This document shows positions 1 through 6,952 of a DNA stretch of 15,545 bases, piece after piece (position 1 is the first letter of the stretch; the number at the start of each line of letters is the position of its first letter). Position numbers and translations under genes: made by a program. This stretch comes from Planctomycetes bacterium RIFCSPHIGHO2_12_FULL_52_36 (lineage in GTDB: Bacteria > Planctomycetota > Brocadiia > Brocadiales > Bathyanammoxibiaceae). The stretch covers positions 1 to 15,545 of the forward strand of contig MHYW01000122.1 in assembly GCA_001828545.1 (NCBI GenBank), written 5' to 3'. Below the pieces are notes generated by a model. It made no database searches. It was given only the letters and a program-made list of their open reading frames with translations, and had not been told where the DNA came from.

Positions 1-1632
1 GCAATCCACCACCACCTCTACCACCCCTGTAGCTAATATCTTGTTAATCCTCTTTATGAACTTTTTTACTACCCTTTCGTCCAGTACCCCTTTCAGGGAG
101 ACACGTATGGTCTTGATCTTCTCATCATAGGTAGTATGGATGCTAAGTATCCTCTCAATAACCTCCTCTCTGGTGTTTTGCAGGAGGTGGGAGAGGCCGA
201 TTGAGACGTCTCCGTCTGGGGCGGGTTGCTGTCCAGATGCAGTAAGGTCAGTCACTGGTGGGGTATTGGGGATGAGTCCCTCCGAGGAGGAGTTGAGGGT
301 GCCCTGGATGCGATGGAGGAGCCTGGCGATGGGGGATATACCTCCCTTTGGGACACGGTTGGCCATCCGCCTGAAGGTCCAGTTGATGCCCAGCCTGGAC
401 AGTAGATAGGGTTGTGCGGGCATGATTACCCTCTTAAAGATGCTGGGTATGGAGAACAGGCGGTGATTCAGCCAGTAATAACCCTCCTGTAAGGTCTCGG
501 GGGACATGAGCTTCGGGTAGAAGGTGACGTGACGGCCATCGTAATGTGCCATGTTCTTGTCAAATACCCTGCCCTCTTTCTCCATCTGGCGGTAAAAGGG
601 CGTGCCTGGCAGTGGGGTCAGGATGGCGGGGGTGGACAGGGTAATCCTATTTTCTTCCAGGAATTCTGCTGTACGTTCAAAGACGGACTCGTCGTCTCCG
701 TCAAAGCCAAAGATTATCCCTGCCGTGATACTTATCCCGTGGTCAAAGAATTTTTTGATGGACTCCTTATATTTTTCTACCTTGTTAAAACCCTTTCTTA
801 CCTTCTTCAGGTTCTCTTGGGAGAGGCTCTCAATGCCCAGGAAGAGGCCCTTACAACCGCTTTCCTCGGCCTTTTTCAGGAGTTCCAGGTCATCGGCCAG
901 CCTGAGGCTTGACTGCCCTGACCACGCAAGCCCCAAGGGTTTGATGGCCTCAAAGAGCTCCATGGAATATTTCCTGTTACCGGCAATGTTGTCATCCAGG
1001 AACATGACGTAGCCGGGGGGCATGCTCTCCAATTCCTTTACTACGTCTTTTACGGGCCTGAGGCGGTAGGTGTTACCGAAGAAGTTGGTTACTGAACAGA
1101 ACTCACAGCCAAAGGGGCAGCCCCTGGAGGCCTGGAGGCAGTTAGCGGTAAGGTAGGCATCTCTCTTTAATAGGTCCATCCTGGGGTGGGGGAGGTTCTC
1201 CAGGGAGGGGAGTCCGTTCTGGCGGTAGAATGGTTTTAGATCTCCATTCTTAAAGTCTTGTATGAGGCGTGGCCAGAGCCCTTCTGCCTCTCCGACTACT
1301 ACGCTGTCGGCGTGCAATTTTGCCTCTTCTGGCACGGCAGTGGGGTGGATACCGCCTAGCACCACTTTTACACCCCTCTGGCGGAATTCTCCGGCTATCT
1401 CGTAGGCCCTGGGGGAGAGGAAGGTCATTACCGATATACCCACCAGGTCTACCTCTTCTTCAAAGTTTATCTTTTCTATGCTCTCGTCCAGCAGCCTCAC
1501 CTCCACATCGGGTGGGGTCAAGGCTGCCAGGACCGGGAGGCTTAACCTGGGAAACCAGAAGGATCTGACGTCTTTCTTTGAATAACTAAAAATGGATTCC
1601 TTTAGCTCTGGAGAGATTAAGAGTAGCTTCAT
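1..1632 (-). CDS. B12-binding radical SAM protein with STAS-like C-terminal segment (3' end outside window)
   Basis: The reverse-strand reading frame is open from ATG at 1632 to base 1 (544 codons, no stop), so the C-terminus is missing. Residues 1-150 look like a Rossmann-type cobalamin-binding domain (VDLVGISVMT, then VVLGGIHPTAVPEEA). The radical SAM core follows, with the 4Fe-4S cysteine motif C172-x3-C176-x2-C179 inside SRGCPFGCEFCS, and runs to about residue 345. Residues 345-440 resemble the DUF4070-type region found after many B12 radical SAM cores. A polar Pro/Ser/Thr/Gln linker (about 447-475) leads to residues 505-544, which read like the start of a STAS domain (IRVSLKGVLDERVV, then GVVEVVVD). 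The substrate cannot be told; relatives act in lipid, hopanoid, cofactor and natural-product methylation or rearrangement. A purine-rich site (AGAGGGG) precedes the ATG, and a consensus promoter lies upstream. Family assignment is firm; function is unknown. Confidence 0.93.
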   Translation of the reverse strand, partial: MKLLLISPELKESIFSYSKKDVRSFWFPRLSLPVLAALTPPDVEVRLLDESIEKINFEEEVDLVGISVMTFLSPRAYEIAGEFRQRGVKVVLGGIHPTAVPEEAKLHADSVVVGEAEGLWPRLIQDFKNGDLKPFYRQNGLPSLENLPHPRMDLLKRDAYLTANCLQASRGCPFGCEFCSVTNFFGNTYRLRPVKDVVKELESMPPGYVMFLDDNIAGNRKYSMELFEAIKPLGLAWSGQSSLRLADDLELLKKAEESGCKGLFLGIESLSQENLKKVRKGFNKVEKYKESIKKFFDHGISITAGIIFGFDGDDESVFERTAEFLEENRITLSTPAILTPLPGTPFYRQMEKEGRVFDKNMAHYDGRHVTFYPKLMSPETLQEGYYWLNHRLFSIPSIFKRVIMPAQPYLLSRLGINWTFRRMANRVPKGGISPIARLLHRIQGTLNSSSEGLIPNTPPVTDLTASGQQPAPDGDVSIGLSHLLQNTREEVIERILSIHTTYDEKIKTIRVSLKGVLDERVVKKFIKRINKILATGVVEVVVDC

Positions 1633-1673
1633 ATATTTCCCCTCTGCCTTGTCTTTTCTGGAAAGAAAGCTAG

Positions 1674-1701
1674 ATTATACATTTTGAAGAGTTTCTGTCA
1701 A
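1674..1701 (-). promoter_or_regulatory. Sigma-70 type promoter for the radical SAM gene
   Basis: On the minus strand, TTGACA (1701-1696) and TATAAT (1679-1674) are separated by 16 bases. Both hexamers match the consensus completely. Transcription would start near 1667, giving a leader of about 35 bases before the ATG at 1632. This suggests the radical SAM gene can be expressed independently of ccsA-hemA upstream. Seen by eye only; no start site is measured. Confidence 0.72.
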
Positions 1702-1719
1702 CGCCTTTTGCCAGGCAGT

Positions 1720-1790
1720 CAGCTATCAACTATCCGTTGTCAGTGGTAAGTTATCAGGAGACTGGAGCCTGGGGACTGAAGACTGATAGC
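1720..1790. repeat. Heptad-periodic repeat between hemA and the radical SAM gene
   Basis: The spacer 1633-1840 has no gene. Within it, bases 1720-1790 divide into about ten 7-base units of related sequence: cagctat, caactat, ccgttgt, cagtggt, aagttat, then after a 4-base break agactgg, agcctgg, ggactga, agactga. The ends are inverted (gctatca at 1722-1728 against tgatagc at 1784-1790), so the element could fold. It resembles the heptad hairpin at 6164-6239 in design and lies just after the hemA stop on the transcribed strand, where it might slow or end transcription. No mobile gene is attached. Confidence 0.6.
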
Positions 1791-1840
1791 AGAGGGCCAG
1801 AAACCGCCTGCAGATGCTGGCTCGTCTCTTGTTACCTGTT

Positions 1841-3130
1841 CTACGGGGAGGAGTCTTGATGGTGTCCTATGCCGAAGAGTTTCTTGATGGTCTCCACGTA
1901 GCGGTAGCCCCCACCGTTCTTGGCCTCTTCTTTGCCTACCTCCAGGGGTCTGTGGAGGAGTTTATTCAGGGTCCTCTCCATGGTGTAGACCACTTCCTGC
2001 CAGTATTCCTCGCTCAAGTTGCCGAGTTTTGGCCTGAGTCTCTCCAGTTCTTCTTTACCTACGTGGTGGAAGTGGTGTCTTAGTCGGGCAATGGCGGGGA
2101 CAATCTTCATCTCTTCCATCCAGGCCATAAATTCTTCCACCTCTTCTTCCACCATGGCCCGGCATTTCTCCACCTCCCTGGTCCGTTCCTCCACGTTCTG
2201 GCTCACTACGCCCTGCAGGTCATCTATATTGTAGAGATAGACGTTTTCTATCTTGCCCACCTCCGGGTTTATATCCCTGGGGACGGCGATGTCTATGAGG
2301 AACATGGGAGTGCCCTTACGTCTCTGCATGGCGCCTTTTATGTGTTCAGGATGGAGGACGTAATGGGGGGCGGCAGTAGAACTGATGACTATATCAGCCT
2401 TAGCCAGTTCTTCCTCCAGGGAATCAAAACGTACGGCCTTACCTCCACACTCATTGGCCAGGGCCACGGCACGGTCATAGCTGCGATTAGAGACCATCAC
2501 CGCCCTGACCCCTTGCTCCACCAGGGACTTCAGTACAAGCTCGGCCATTTCCCCTGCCCCAATGATAAATACCGTCTTGTCAGAGAAATCCTGGAAAATC
2601 CTCTCGGCAAACTCTACGGCTACACTGCTGATAGAGACCTTCCCCTGGGCAATCTTGCTGTGGGTGTGTACCTCTTTGGCCGCATTGAGGGCCTGCTGGA
2701 AGAGTTGATGGAAGACCTTTCCAGTGGCCCCCTGGCTACAGGCGGTCGCATAGGCCTCTTTCACCTGGCCTACAATCTGGGACTCCCCCAGTACCATGGA
2801 GTCCAGGCTGGAGGCCACGAAAAAGAGGTGATTCACCGCCTCCAGGTCCTGATAGACGTACATGTTTTCCCTGAAGCGGGCCTTCTCTATCCCATGGAAC
2901 CCTGCCAGGAAGTCAAAGATGGCCTCCTCTGTGAACTCAGAGGAGGTCTTTGGAGAACAGGCATAGAGTTCTACCCTGTTACAGGTGGAGAGTATTACTA
3001 CCTCGCTGGAGGGGAAACACCTGCAGAATCTATCCAGGGCCTCAGTAACCCTGGAAGGACTGAAGGCCAGTTGTTCCCTTATCTCCACGGAGGCAGACTT
3101 GTGGTTTAGTCCCACAACAAGGATGTTCAT
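1841..3130 (-). CDS. hemA: Glutamyl-tRNA reductase
   Basis: Glutamyl-tRNA reductase makes glutamate-1-semialdehyde from Glu-tRNA(Glu) with NADPH, the first step of C5-pathway tetrapyrrole synthesis in the cytoplasm. The 429-residue length is normal. The catalytic cysteine C50 lies in ILSTCNRVELY, and the N-terminus MNILVVGLNHKSASVEIRE is typical. LGESQIVGQVKEAY (about 114-127) is a family signature. The NADPH-binding loop is G191-A-G-E-M-A-E, and the helical dimerisation domain occupies the last 110 residues. The ATG at 3130 follows a good Shine-Dalgarno (AAGGAG) that overlaps the end of ccsA; the ccsA stop is one base upstream, so the two are co-transcribed and probably translationally coupled. 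Pairing with a CcsA/HemX-type gene links heme synthesis with cytochrome c maturation. No later heme gene (hemC, hemD, hemB) follows directly; the next gene is the radical SAM gene 208 bases on. Confidence 0.98.
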   Translation of the reverse strand: MNILVVGLNHKSASVEIREQLAFSPSRVTEALDRFCRCFPSSEVVILSTCNRVELYACSPKTSSEFTEEAIFDFLAGFHGIEKARFRENMYVYQDLEAVNHLFFVASSLDSMVLGESQIVGQVKEAYATACSQGATGKVFHQLFQQALNAAKEVHTHSKIAQGKVSISSVAVEFAERIFQDFSDKTVFIIGAGEMAELVLKSLVEQGVRAVMVSNRSYDRAVALANECGGKAVRFDSLEEELAKADIVISSTAAPHYVLHPEHIKGAMQRRKGTPMFLIDIAVPRDINPEVGKIENVYLYNIDDLQGVVSQNVEERTREVEKCRAMVEEEVEEFMAWMEEMKIVPAIARLRHHFHHVGKEELERLRPKLGNLSEEYWQEVVYTMERTLNKLLHRPLEVGKEEAKNGGGYRYVETIKKLFGIGHHQDSSP

Positions 3131-3131
3131 A

Positions 3132-4025
3132 TTACTCCTTGATACCTTTTATAATCATTGTGTCTTCCTTAGAGACCTTCTTATAGCCATGTTGGGCGCC
3201 GAGGAAAAAGGTCCCCAGGAAGGTAAAAAGCACCAGTGTAAAACCTGCTATATTCAGCATGGCCACACGGCTCCCGTGCATGGTTACGCCTATCCTCAGA
3301 TGCAATAGGGCGGCATAGACCAGCCAGGTAACCGTGCCCATTACCACCTTTGGGTCCATGTACCACTGAGGCCCAAGGATGTTAGAATACTTGACCCAGA
3401 AAATACCGAAGACCAGTCCCAGCGTCAGCAGGGGGAACCCGAAGCTCAAGGTCTTCCACATGAGTCTGTCCAGGCTCTCCAGAGAGGGTAGCCCCAGCAG
3501 GAGGGGGCCAAAGAATTTGTGTTTTAACTGCCTCTGCTGTGTCAGGTACATAAGGCTCAGGACAAAGGTAAGAGTGAGGGCGGCATAACCCATGAAGAGG
3601 GGGATAGTGTGGGCTATGAGCCAGAACTTGCTCAGATTGGATGGGGTGCCGAGGAGGTTATCTCCCAGGCTTAGTACCCAGAAGCCCAGCACCGTTACCA
3701 GGGGGAAGAGAAAGGCCCCTAAGGAGGGGACTCCATAGAGGTACTCCACCCCATTAAACACTGCCACCACACACCAGGTAAGGAACACCACCGACTCAAA
3801 GAGGTTAGTGACAGGGATATTCTCCACCCTGGAGGCCAGATATAGGAGAAAAAGGCTGTGCAGGGCAAAGGCCATGAAGGGGAGTCGGTCGGCCCATTGC
3901 TTACTGAACCCCTCTGGTCTGAGGAGGCGGCCAACCTCCCATATACCACTCAGGAGGTAAAAGACTACAATTAACCAGAAAGGGGAATAGGCTGAGATTT
4001 CCATCAGATTCGCTTCGTTCACCAC
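3132..4025 (-). CDS. CcsA/HemX-family cytochrome c assembly membrane protein
   Basis: This is an integral membrane protein of 297 residues with about eight hydrophobic segments. It carries CcsA/CcmC/HemX signatures: TNLFESVVFLTW (about 73-84), FWLIAHTIPLFMGYAAL with H139, and WYMDPKVVMGTVTWLVYAALLHLR (221-244) with H242. In the family, conserved histidines of this kind bind heme for delivery to apocytochrome c (System II) or act as HemX next to hemA. The tryptophan-rich loop is the short HemX-like form rather than the full CcmC WWD motif, so a HemX-type role beside hemA is as likely as a CcsA role; no CcsB/ResB partner is in the window. The start is uncertain: GTG at 4025 has a GAGGAAG about 10 bases upstream; GTG at 4022 and ATG at 4004 are alternatives. 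It heads the ccsA-hemA unit and has a good promoter. Confidence 0.93.
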   Translation of the reverse strand: MVNEANLMEISAYSPFWLIVVFYLLSGIWEVGRLLRPEGFSKQWADRLPFMAFALHSLFLLYLASRVENIPVTNLFESVVFLTWCVVAVFNGVEYLYGVPSLGAFLFPLVTVLGFWVLSLGDNLLGTPSNLSKFWLIAHTIPLFMGYAALTLTFVLSLMYLTQQRQLKHKFFGPLLLGLPSLESLDRLMWKTLSFGFPLLTLGLVFGIFWVKYSNILGPQWYMDPKVVMGTVTWLVYAALLHLRIGVTMHGSRVAMLNIAGFTLVLFTFLGTFFLGAQHGYKKVSKEDTMIIKGIKE

Positions 4026-4057
4026 AAGCTTAGGGCTTCCTCAAAATATTATTATTC

Positions 4058-4086
4058 AGTTTAAAAAGAGCCCTCCACATAGTCAA
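4058..4086 (-). promoter_or_regulatory. Sigma-70 type promoter for the ccsA-hemA operon
   Basis: On the minus strand TTGACT (4086-4081, five of six consensus bases) is followed after exactly 17 bases by TAAACT (4063-4058, four of six). The predicted start near 4051 gives a leader of about 26 bases to the GTG at 4025, containing the GAGGAAG ribosome site. No regulator box is recognised. The plus-strand lipoprotein gene starts divergently about 110-170 bases away, and no convincing plus-strand promoter was found in the shared gap. Confidence 0.6.
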
Positions 4087-4198
4087 CAGAATTTTTGGTG
4101 ATTATAAACTCCTGAAGATTAAAGGTGCATGGATTATTATGTATTTTTATGGACAGGCAGATAATTTTATTGCTAAGATAAAACTACAGAGAAAAAGG

Positions 4199-4654
4199 AT
4201 GAAGTACTCAAATACAACAATTTTTGCTGCCAGGAACCGCTTGTGGTGTGCAGTGTTTGCAAGTATGGTTTTTCTGTCCTCCTGCGCCGAGTACAGCGTC
4301 CCCAGCGTTCCTAGCGCCCCTAGTGGCTCGCTCCCTGCCACCGGGCCTGCATTTTTGGAGGTAAGTCCCTGGGCAGTGGAGGTGGCTGGTTCTGGAGATA
4401 CGGAGGTTGTATTCGTAAAGGTAATGGACAGCGACAAAAGGCCAATACCTGACCAGACAGTCTCCGCAACAATTGAAGACACCTCGGTAGCCACCATAGA
4501 GGACCACGAAGTAACGGACAAAAAAGGCCTGGCAAGATTTACCGTAACGGGCATAGGAATGCCCACGTCTACTAAGCTTACCTTTACCGCTGGTTCAGTT
4601 TCTACCAAAATTGACGTCTGGAAGATGGGATATGGGCCTTATGGGCGGGAATAA
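4199..4654 (+). CDS. Lipoprotein with one Ig-like (Big_1-type) domain
   Basis: A small predicted lipoprotein, 151 residues from ATG 4199. The signal peptide has a basic start (MKYSNTTIFAARNR), a hydrophobic stretch and lipobox L-S-S-C with the lipidated Cys at residue 30. A Pro/Ser/Ala-rich linker (SVPSVPSAPSGS) follows. The rest is a single beta-rich domain like the bacterial Ig-like repeats of invasins: PAFLEVSPWAVEVAGSGD, then VKVMDSDKRPIPDQTVSATI, then TDKKGLARFTVTGI. In that family such domains act as spacers or adhesins at the surface, but one isolated copy gives no specific function. The same frame opens at ATG 4139, adding 20 residues; the shorter start is chosen because it gives a normal-length signal peptide. 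Neither start has a well-spaced ribosome site. The neighbouring gene is another small lipoprotein. Confidence 0.82.
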   Translation: MKYSNTTIFAARNRLWCAVFASMVFLSSCAEYSVPSVPSAPSGSLPATGPAFLEVSPWAVEVAGSGDTEVVFVKVMDSDKRPIPDQTVSATIEDTSVATIEDHEVTDKKGLARFTVTGIGMPTSTKLTFTAGSVSTKIDVWKMGYGPYGRE

Positions 4655-4724
4655 GGATATTTTGTATTATCTACAAACATGGGTTACAAAATGTGCGAGG
4701 GAAGTCTCCCCCTTACATCGGTGA

Positions 4725-4753
4725 GTAGGGGCGACCCGGCGAGTCGCCTCTAC
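4725..4753. repeat. Dispersed GTAGGGGC-family palindrome, imperfect copy
   Basis: In the 219-base gap between the two lipoprotein genes, a 29-base inverted repeat begins gtaggggcgaccc and ends gagtcgcctctac. It is the same element as the perfect copy at 13276-13304, with two changes in the right arm. It is non-coding here. Elements of this kind are short palindromes spread through many bacterial genomes; it may act as a transcript-end hairpin. Confidence 0.75.
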
Positions 4754-4818
4754 ACAAGAGATTGTCTTTACTACCAGCTTAATTTCCAGTAAAATTTATA
4801 TGGAAGAGGGGATATGGG

Positions 4819-4841
4819 CCCTCCTGGAACAGAGGGTTTTT
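4819..4841 (+). terminator. Possible weak intrinsic terminator
   Basis: CCCTC (4819-4823) and GAGGG (4832-4836) can form a five-pair stem with an eight-base loop, followed directly by five T residues. It lies after the Ig-domain lipoprotein gene and 33 bases before the next start codon. The stem is short, so termination may be partial or absent. Confidence 0.35.
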
Positions 4842-4873
4842 GATGAGTTTTTCTGTTAAAAGAGGAAAAGACA

Positions 4874-5341
4874 ATGAGGTATCTAAGTCTCCTGTTTGTG
4901 GCAAGTCTTGCCCTGATGTCTCTAGTCTCCTGTACTTGGTTAACGACTGGGGCATACCCAACCCTGTCTCCGTCTCAGACGAAAGTGGCGGGTAGCCATA
5001 ATGTTGGTACGGCTCCTACAGCCTCTGCATCAGGATCCGAAAGGGTCTACGACGTACGGACAACTACCGGGGTCTCCCCGTTGGAACCTGGAAAGGTCCC
5101 TGGCGTACAGGTTCCAGGAAAAGACCCCTATGCGAGCATCCCATCCAGCACCTTGACACGACCCGAAACCACCAGACCTAGCACCACCTTTGAGGCGCCT
5201 TTTGGCATGATGTCCAGTGAAAAAGATACGTCCCGATTTACTGTACCAACTACACCAAGTACACCCTCTACCCCAGCTATTACCTTTAGTACAGATGGCT
5301 TGTCCGGTACGCCTGGGCCCAGCCTTCCCGGTGCCCCCTAA
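4874..5341 (+). CDS. Small Pro/Ser/Thr-rich lipoprotein of unknown function
   Basis: A 155-residue predicted lipoprotein with a clear signal peptide (MRYLSLLFVASLALMSLVSC) and lipobox L-V-S-C at Cys20. The mature part has no recognisable domain. It is low in complexity and rich in Pro, Ser, Thr and Gly, with stretches such as TTPSTPSTPAITFS, and is probably extended and disordered, perhaps glycosylated or a periplasmic spacer. The start is supported by GAGG eight bases before ATG 4874. It sits between the Ig-domain lipoprotein and the ModA-like gene on the same strand, which may be a loose group of envelope proteins. The ORF is credible because of the signal peptide, lipobox and ribosome site; the function is not known. 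Confidence 0.8.
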   Translation: MRYLSLLFVASLALMSLVSCTWLTTGAYPTLSPSQTKVAGSHNVGTAPTASASGSERVYDVRTTTGVSPLEPGKVPGVQVPGKDPYASIPSSTLTRPETTRPSTTFEAPFGMMSSEKDTSRFTVPTTPSTPSTPAITFSTDGLSGTPGPSLPGAP

Positions 5342-5346
5342 CCAAG

Positions 5347-5396
5347 GTAGGGGCAATTCCCGCCTGAGGCAGATTTTCAACATGAATTGCCCCTAC
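5347..5396. repeat. GTAGGGGC-family palindrome enclosing a second short palindrome; covers the modA start
   Basis: Left arm GTAGGGGCAATTC (5347-5359) and right arm GAATTGCCCCTAC (5384-5396) are perfect 13-base inverted repeats separated by 24 bases. The loop contains cgcctgaggcag, a partial copy of the TCCGCCTGAGGCGGA element seen whole at 9773-9787. This looks like one small repeat inserted into another. The ATG at 5382 overlaps the start of the right arm, so transcripts could hide the modA start in a hairpin. Confidence 0.8.
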
Positions 5397-6161
5397 GGAC
5401 TACTTCTGCCAAAAGTGAGAAAAAAGACTGTATCTTTTATCCTGGCAGGGATTCTTGTCCTTCTACAGGCAAGCAGTCTTTCAGGTCAGACCCTCTTAGT
5501 AGCGGCCGCCTCTAGCATGAGGGATGCCCTGGAGGAGGCCGCTGCCAAATTTGAAAAGGTCTCAGGCTATAAAACAAATTTCACCTTTGGCTCCAGTGGT
5601 CTCCTGGCCCATGAGATTGAGGGTGGGGTACCTTACGACCTCTATATAGCCGCCGGGGCCAATTTTATCCAGGAACTCTACCACAGAAAACTCCTCGTAC
5701 AAGGCACCTCTAACGTAATTTGCAGGGGGAGGCTGGTTATCATAATTAGAAAGGACTCGCCAAGGAAGATAGACAGGCTCCATGACATAACCAACTTCTC
5801 CTTAATTGCCATTGCGAATCCCCAGCATGCCCCTTATGGAAAGGCGGCCCAGGAGGTCCTGCAAAATGCAGGTCTGTGGATAGGGCTACAAAACCGAATC
5901 CTTTACGCGGAGCGGGTGACTGACATCCTTGAACTGGTGGAGACAGGAAGGGTACCGGTTGGGATTGGGGCACAATCCCTCAGGGCCTCCACCCAGGTGG
6001 AGTACGTCCCTGTAGAGGACAAATTGTACACCCCTCCCGAGACCTACATCGCCATGGTGAAGGGTACCTTACATAAGGAGGAGGCCAGGGCCTTCATTGC
6101 CTTCCTGGCTAGCGATAAAGGAAGGGCTGTCTTAAAGGAGTACGGCTTTTCAACACCGTGA
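5382..6161 (+). CDS. ModA-type periplasmic oxyanion (molybdate-like) binding protein
   Basis: A predicted periplasmic binding protein of 259 residues, close to the usual ModA length. The signal peptide is RKKTVSFILAGILVLLQASSLSG, with cleavage near Gln. Mature segments follow ModA: TLLVAAASSMRDALEEAAAKF, then FGSSGLLAHEIEGGVPYDLYIAAG, ANPQHAPYGKAAQEVLQNAGLW, and AERVTDILELVETGRVPVGI. The serines in AASSM and GSSG are at the positions that contact molybdate or tungstate in the family. No modB or modC permease is next to it, so it is an orphan and its ligand is uncertain. The start is doubtful: ATG 5382 lies in a repeat arm with no good ribosome site; GTG 5415 would begin exactly at the signal peptide (248 residues); a start at 5217 would overlap the preceding lipoprotein gene by 125 bases and is unlikely. 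Confidence 0.85.
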   Translation: MNCPYGLLLPKVRKKTVSFILAGILVLLQASSLSGQTLLVAAASSMRDALEEAAAKFEKVSGYKTNFTFGSSGLLAHEIEGGVPYDLYIAAGANFIQELYHRKLLVQGTSNVICRGRLVIIIRKDSPRKIDRLHDITNFSLIAIANPQHAPYGKAAQEVLQNAGLWIGLQNRILYAERVTDILELVETGRVPVGIGAQSLRASTQVEYVPVEDKLYTPPETYIAMVKGTLHKEEARAFIAFLASDKGRAVLKEYGFSTP

Positions 6162-6163
6162 AA

Positions 6164-6239
6164 TAGTAGCTAGTAGTCAGTAGCCAGTAGCTAGGGTTGA
6201 ATCTTTTCCTAGCTACTTGCTACTAGCTACTTGCTACTA
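6164..6239. terminator. Long heptad-repeat hairpin between convergent modA and trmD
   Basis: Bases 6164-6195 and 6208-6239 form 32-base inverted arms (28 of 32 Watson-Crick pairs) around a 12-base loop. The left arm is itself a tandem array of 7-base units (tagtagc, tagtagt, cagtagc, cagtagc). It starts two bases after the modA stop, and its right end includes the trmD stop codon. It is suited to act as a two-way transcript end, though it lacks a clear T-run on the modA side; it is better described as a repeat element serving as a terminator. Confidence 0.65.
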
Positions 6240-6941
6240 CTCCCTCAACAGGTCGGGTCTTCTCTGGCAGGTGCGGAGCCTTGCCTGCTCCAGACGCCAT
6301 TTTCTTATCTTTTCATGGTCCCCCGATAACAGCACCTCTGGCACACTCATGCCTCTGAACTCCCTGGGCCGGGTGTATTGGGGATACTCCAGGAGTACAG
6401 GGGGTTCCCCCAGCATCTCACTGAAGGATTCGCTTACGGTAGAAAACTCGTCCCCCAGCGCCCCAGGGACAAGCCTCACTAGCGCATCTATTATCACCAT
6501 GGCAGGGACCTCTCCCCCACTCAGGACGTAGTCCCCTATAGAGACCTCCAGGAAATCAAAGCCCTGTCTTATCCTTTCATCAAATCCCTCATAATGCCCG
6601 CAGAGGAGCATGAGGCGGGGCTCCCTGGCGAGCTCCCTGGCCATGGATTGATTAAATCTCGTACCCTGCGGGCTGAGGAGGATTTTTCTTGGTGGCACCG
6701 TCCCCGGCACCTCCTTCTCTACCTCTTCTATTGCCCTGAAGACAGGCTCTGGTCTGAGGACCATCCCGGGCCCTCCGCCGAAAGGCCTGTCATCCACCTT
6801 CTTATGCTTGTCTTGAGTAAAATCCCTTATATTCCAGAGGCGGAAATCCACCAGCCCCTTCTCCTGGGCAATCCCCAGGATACTGTGTCCGAGGAAGGCA
6901 GGAAATACCTCTGGGAAGAGGGTAAGGATGTCTATGTGCAT
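6237..6941 (-). CDS. trmD: tRNA (guanine37-N1)-methyltransferase
   Basis: TrmD methylates G37 of tRNAs reading CNN codons, using S-adenosylmethionine, and prevents +1 frameshifting. At 234 residues it is slightly short for the family. All signatures are present: MHIDILTLFPEVF at the start, D-D-R-P-F-G-G-G-P-G-M (50-60), LLCGHYEGFDERI (112-124) and SIGDYVLSGGE (134-144) of the trefoil-knot SAM site, then LEYPQYTRP (184-192). The usual neighbours rpsP, rimM and rplS are absent: upstream is a divergent PIG-L gene and downstream a convergent modA, so the gene stands alone with its own promoter. The ribosome site is weak, and a small palindrome sits about 11 bases before the ATG. The stop TAG (6239-6237) belongs to the right arm of the heptad hairpin, so the extreme C-terminus may have been set by repeat insertion. 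Confidence 0.97.
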   Translation of the reverse strand: MHIDILTLFPEVFPAFLGHSILGIAQEKGLVDFRLWNIRDFTQDKHKKVDDRPFGGGPGMVLRPEPVFRAIEEVEKEVPGTVPPRKILLSPQGTRFNQSMARELAREPRLMLLCGHYEGFDERIRQGFDFLEVSIGDYVLSGGEVPAMVIIDALVRLVPGALGDEFSTVSESFSEMLGEPPVLLEYPQYTRPREFRGMSVPEVLLSGDHEKIRKWRLEQARLRTCQRRPDLLRE

Positions 6942-6952
6942 GATAGTGTCAA

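Noticed and set aside
529..1012. Two overlapping plus-strand frames of 127 and 136 codons
   Set aside because: They are mirror frames of the radical SAM gene on the other strand, without ribosome sites or family features.
2342..3109. 255-codon plus-strand reading frame
   Set aside because: It is antisense to hemA, whose protein is unmistakable; the translated frame has no recognised motif.
4147..4608. 153-codon minus-strand frame
   Set aside because: The plus strand here has a lipobox signal peptide and an Ig-like domain; the minus frame has neither family features nor a ribosome site.
5217..5381. Upstream extension of modA to an earlier ATG
   Set aside because: It would overlap the lipoprotein gene by 125 bases and place 55 residues before a clear signal peptide.
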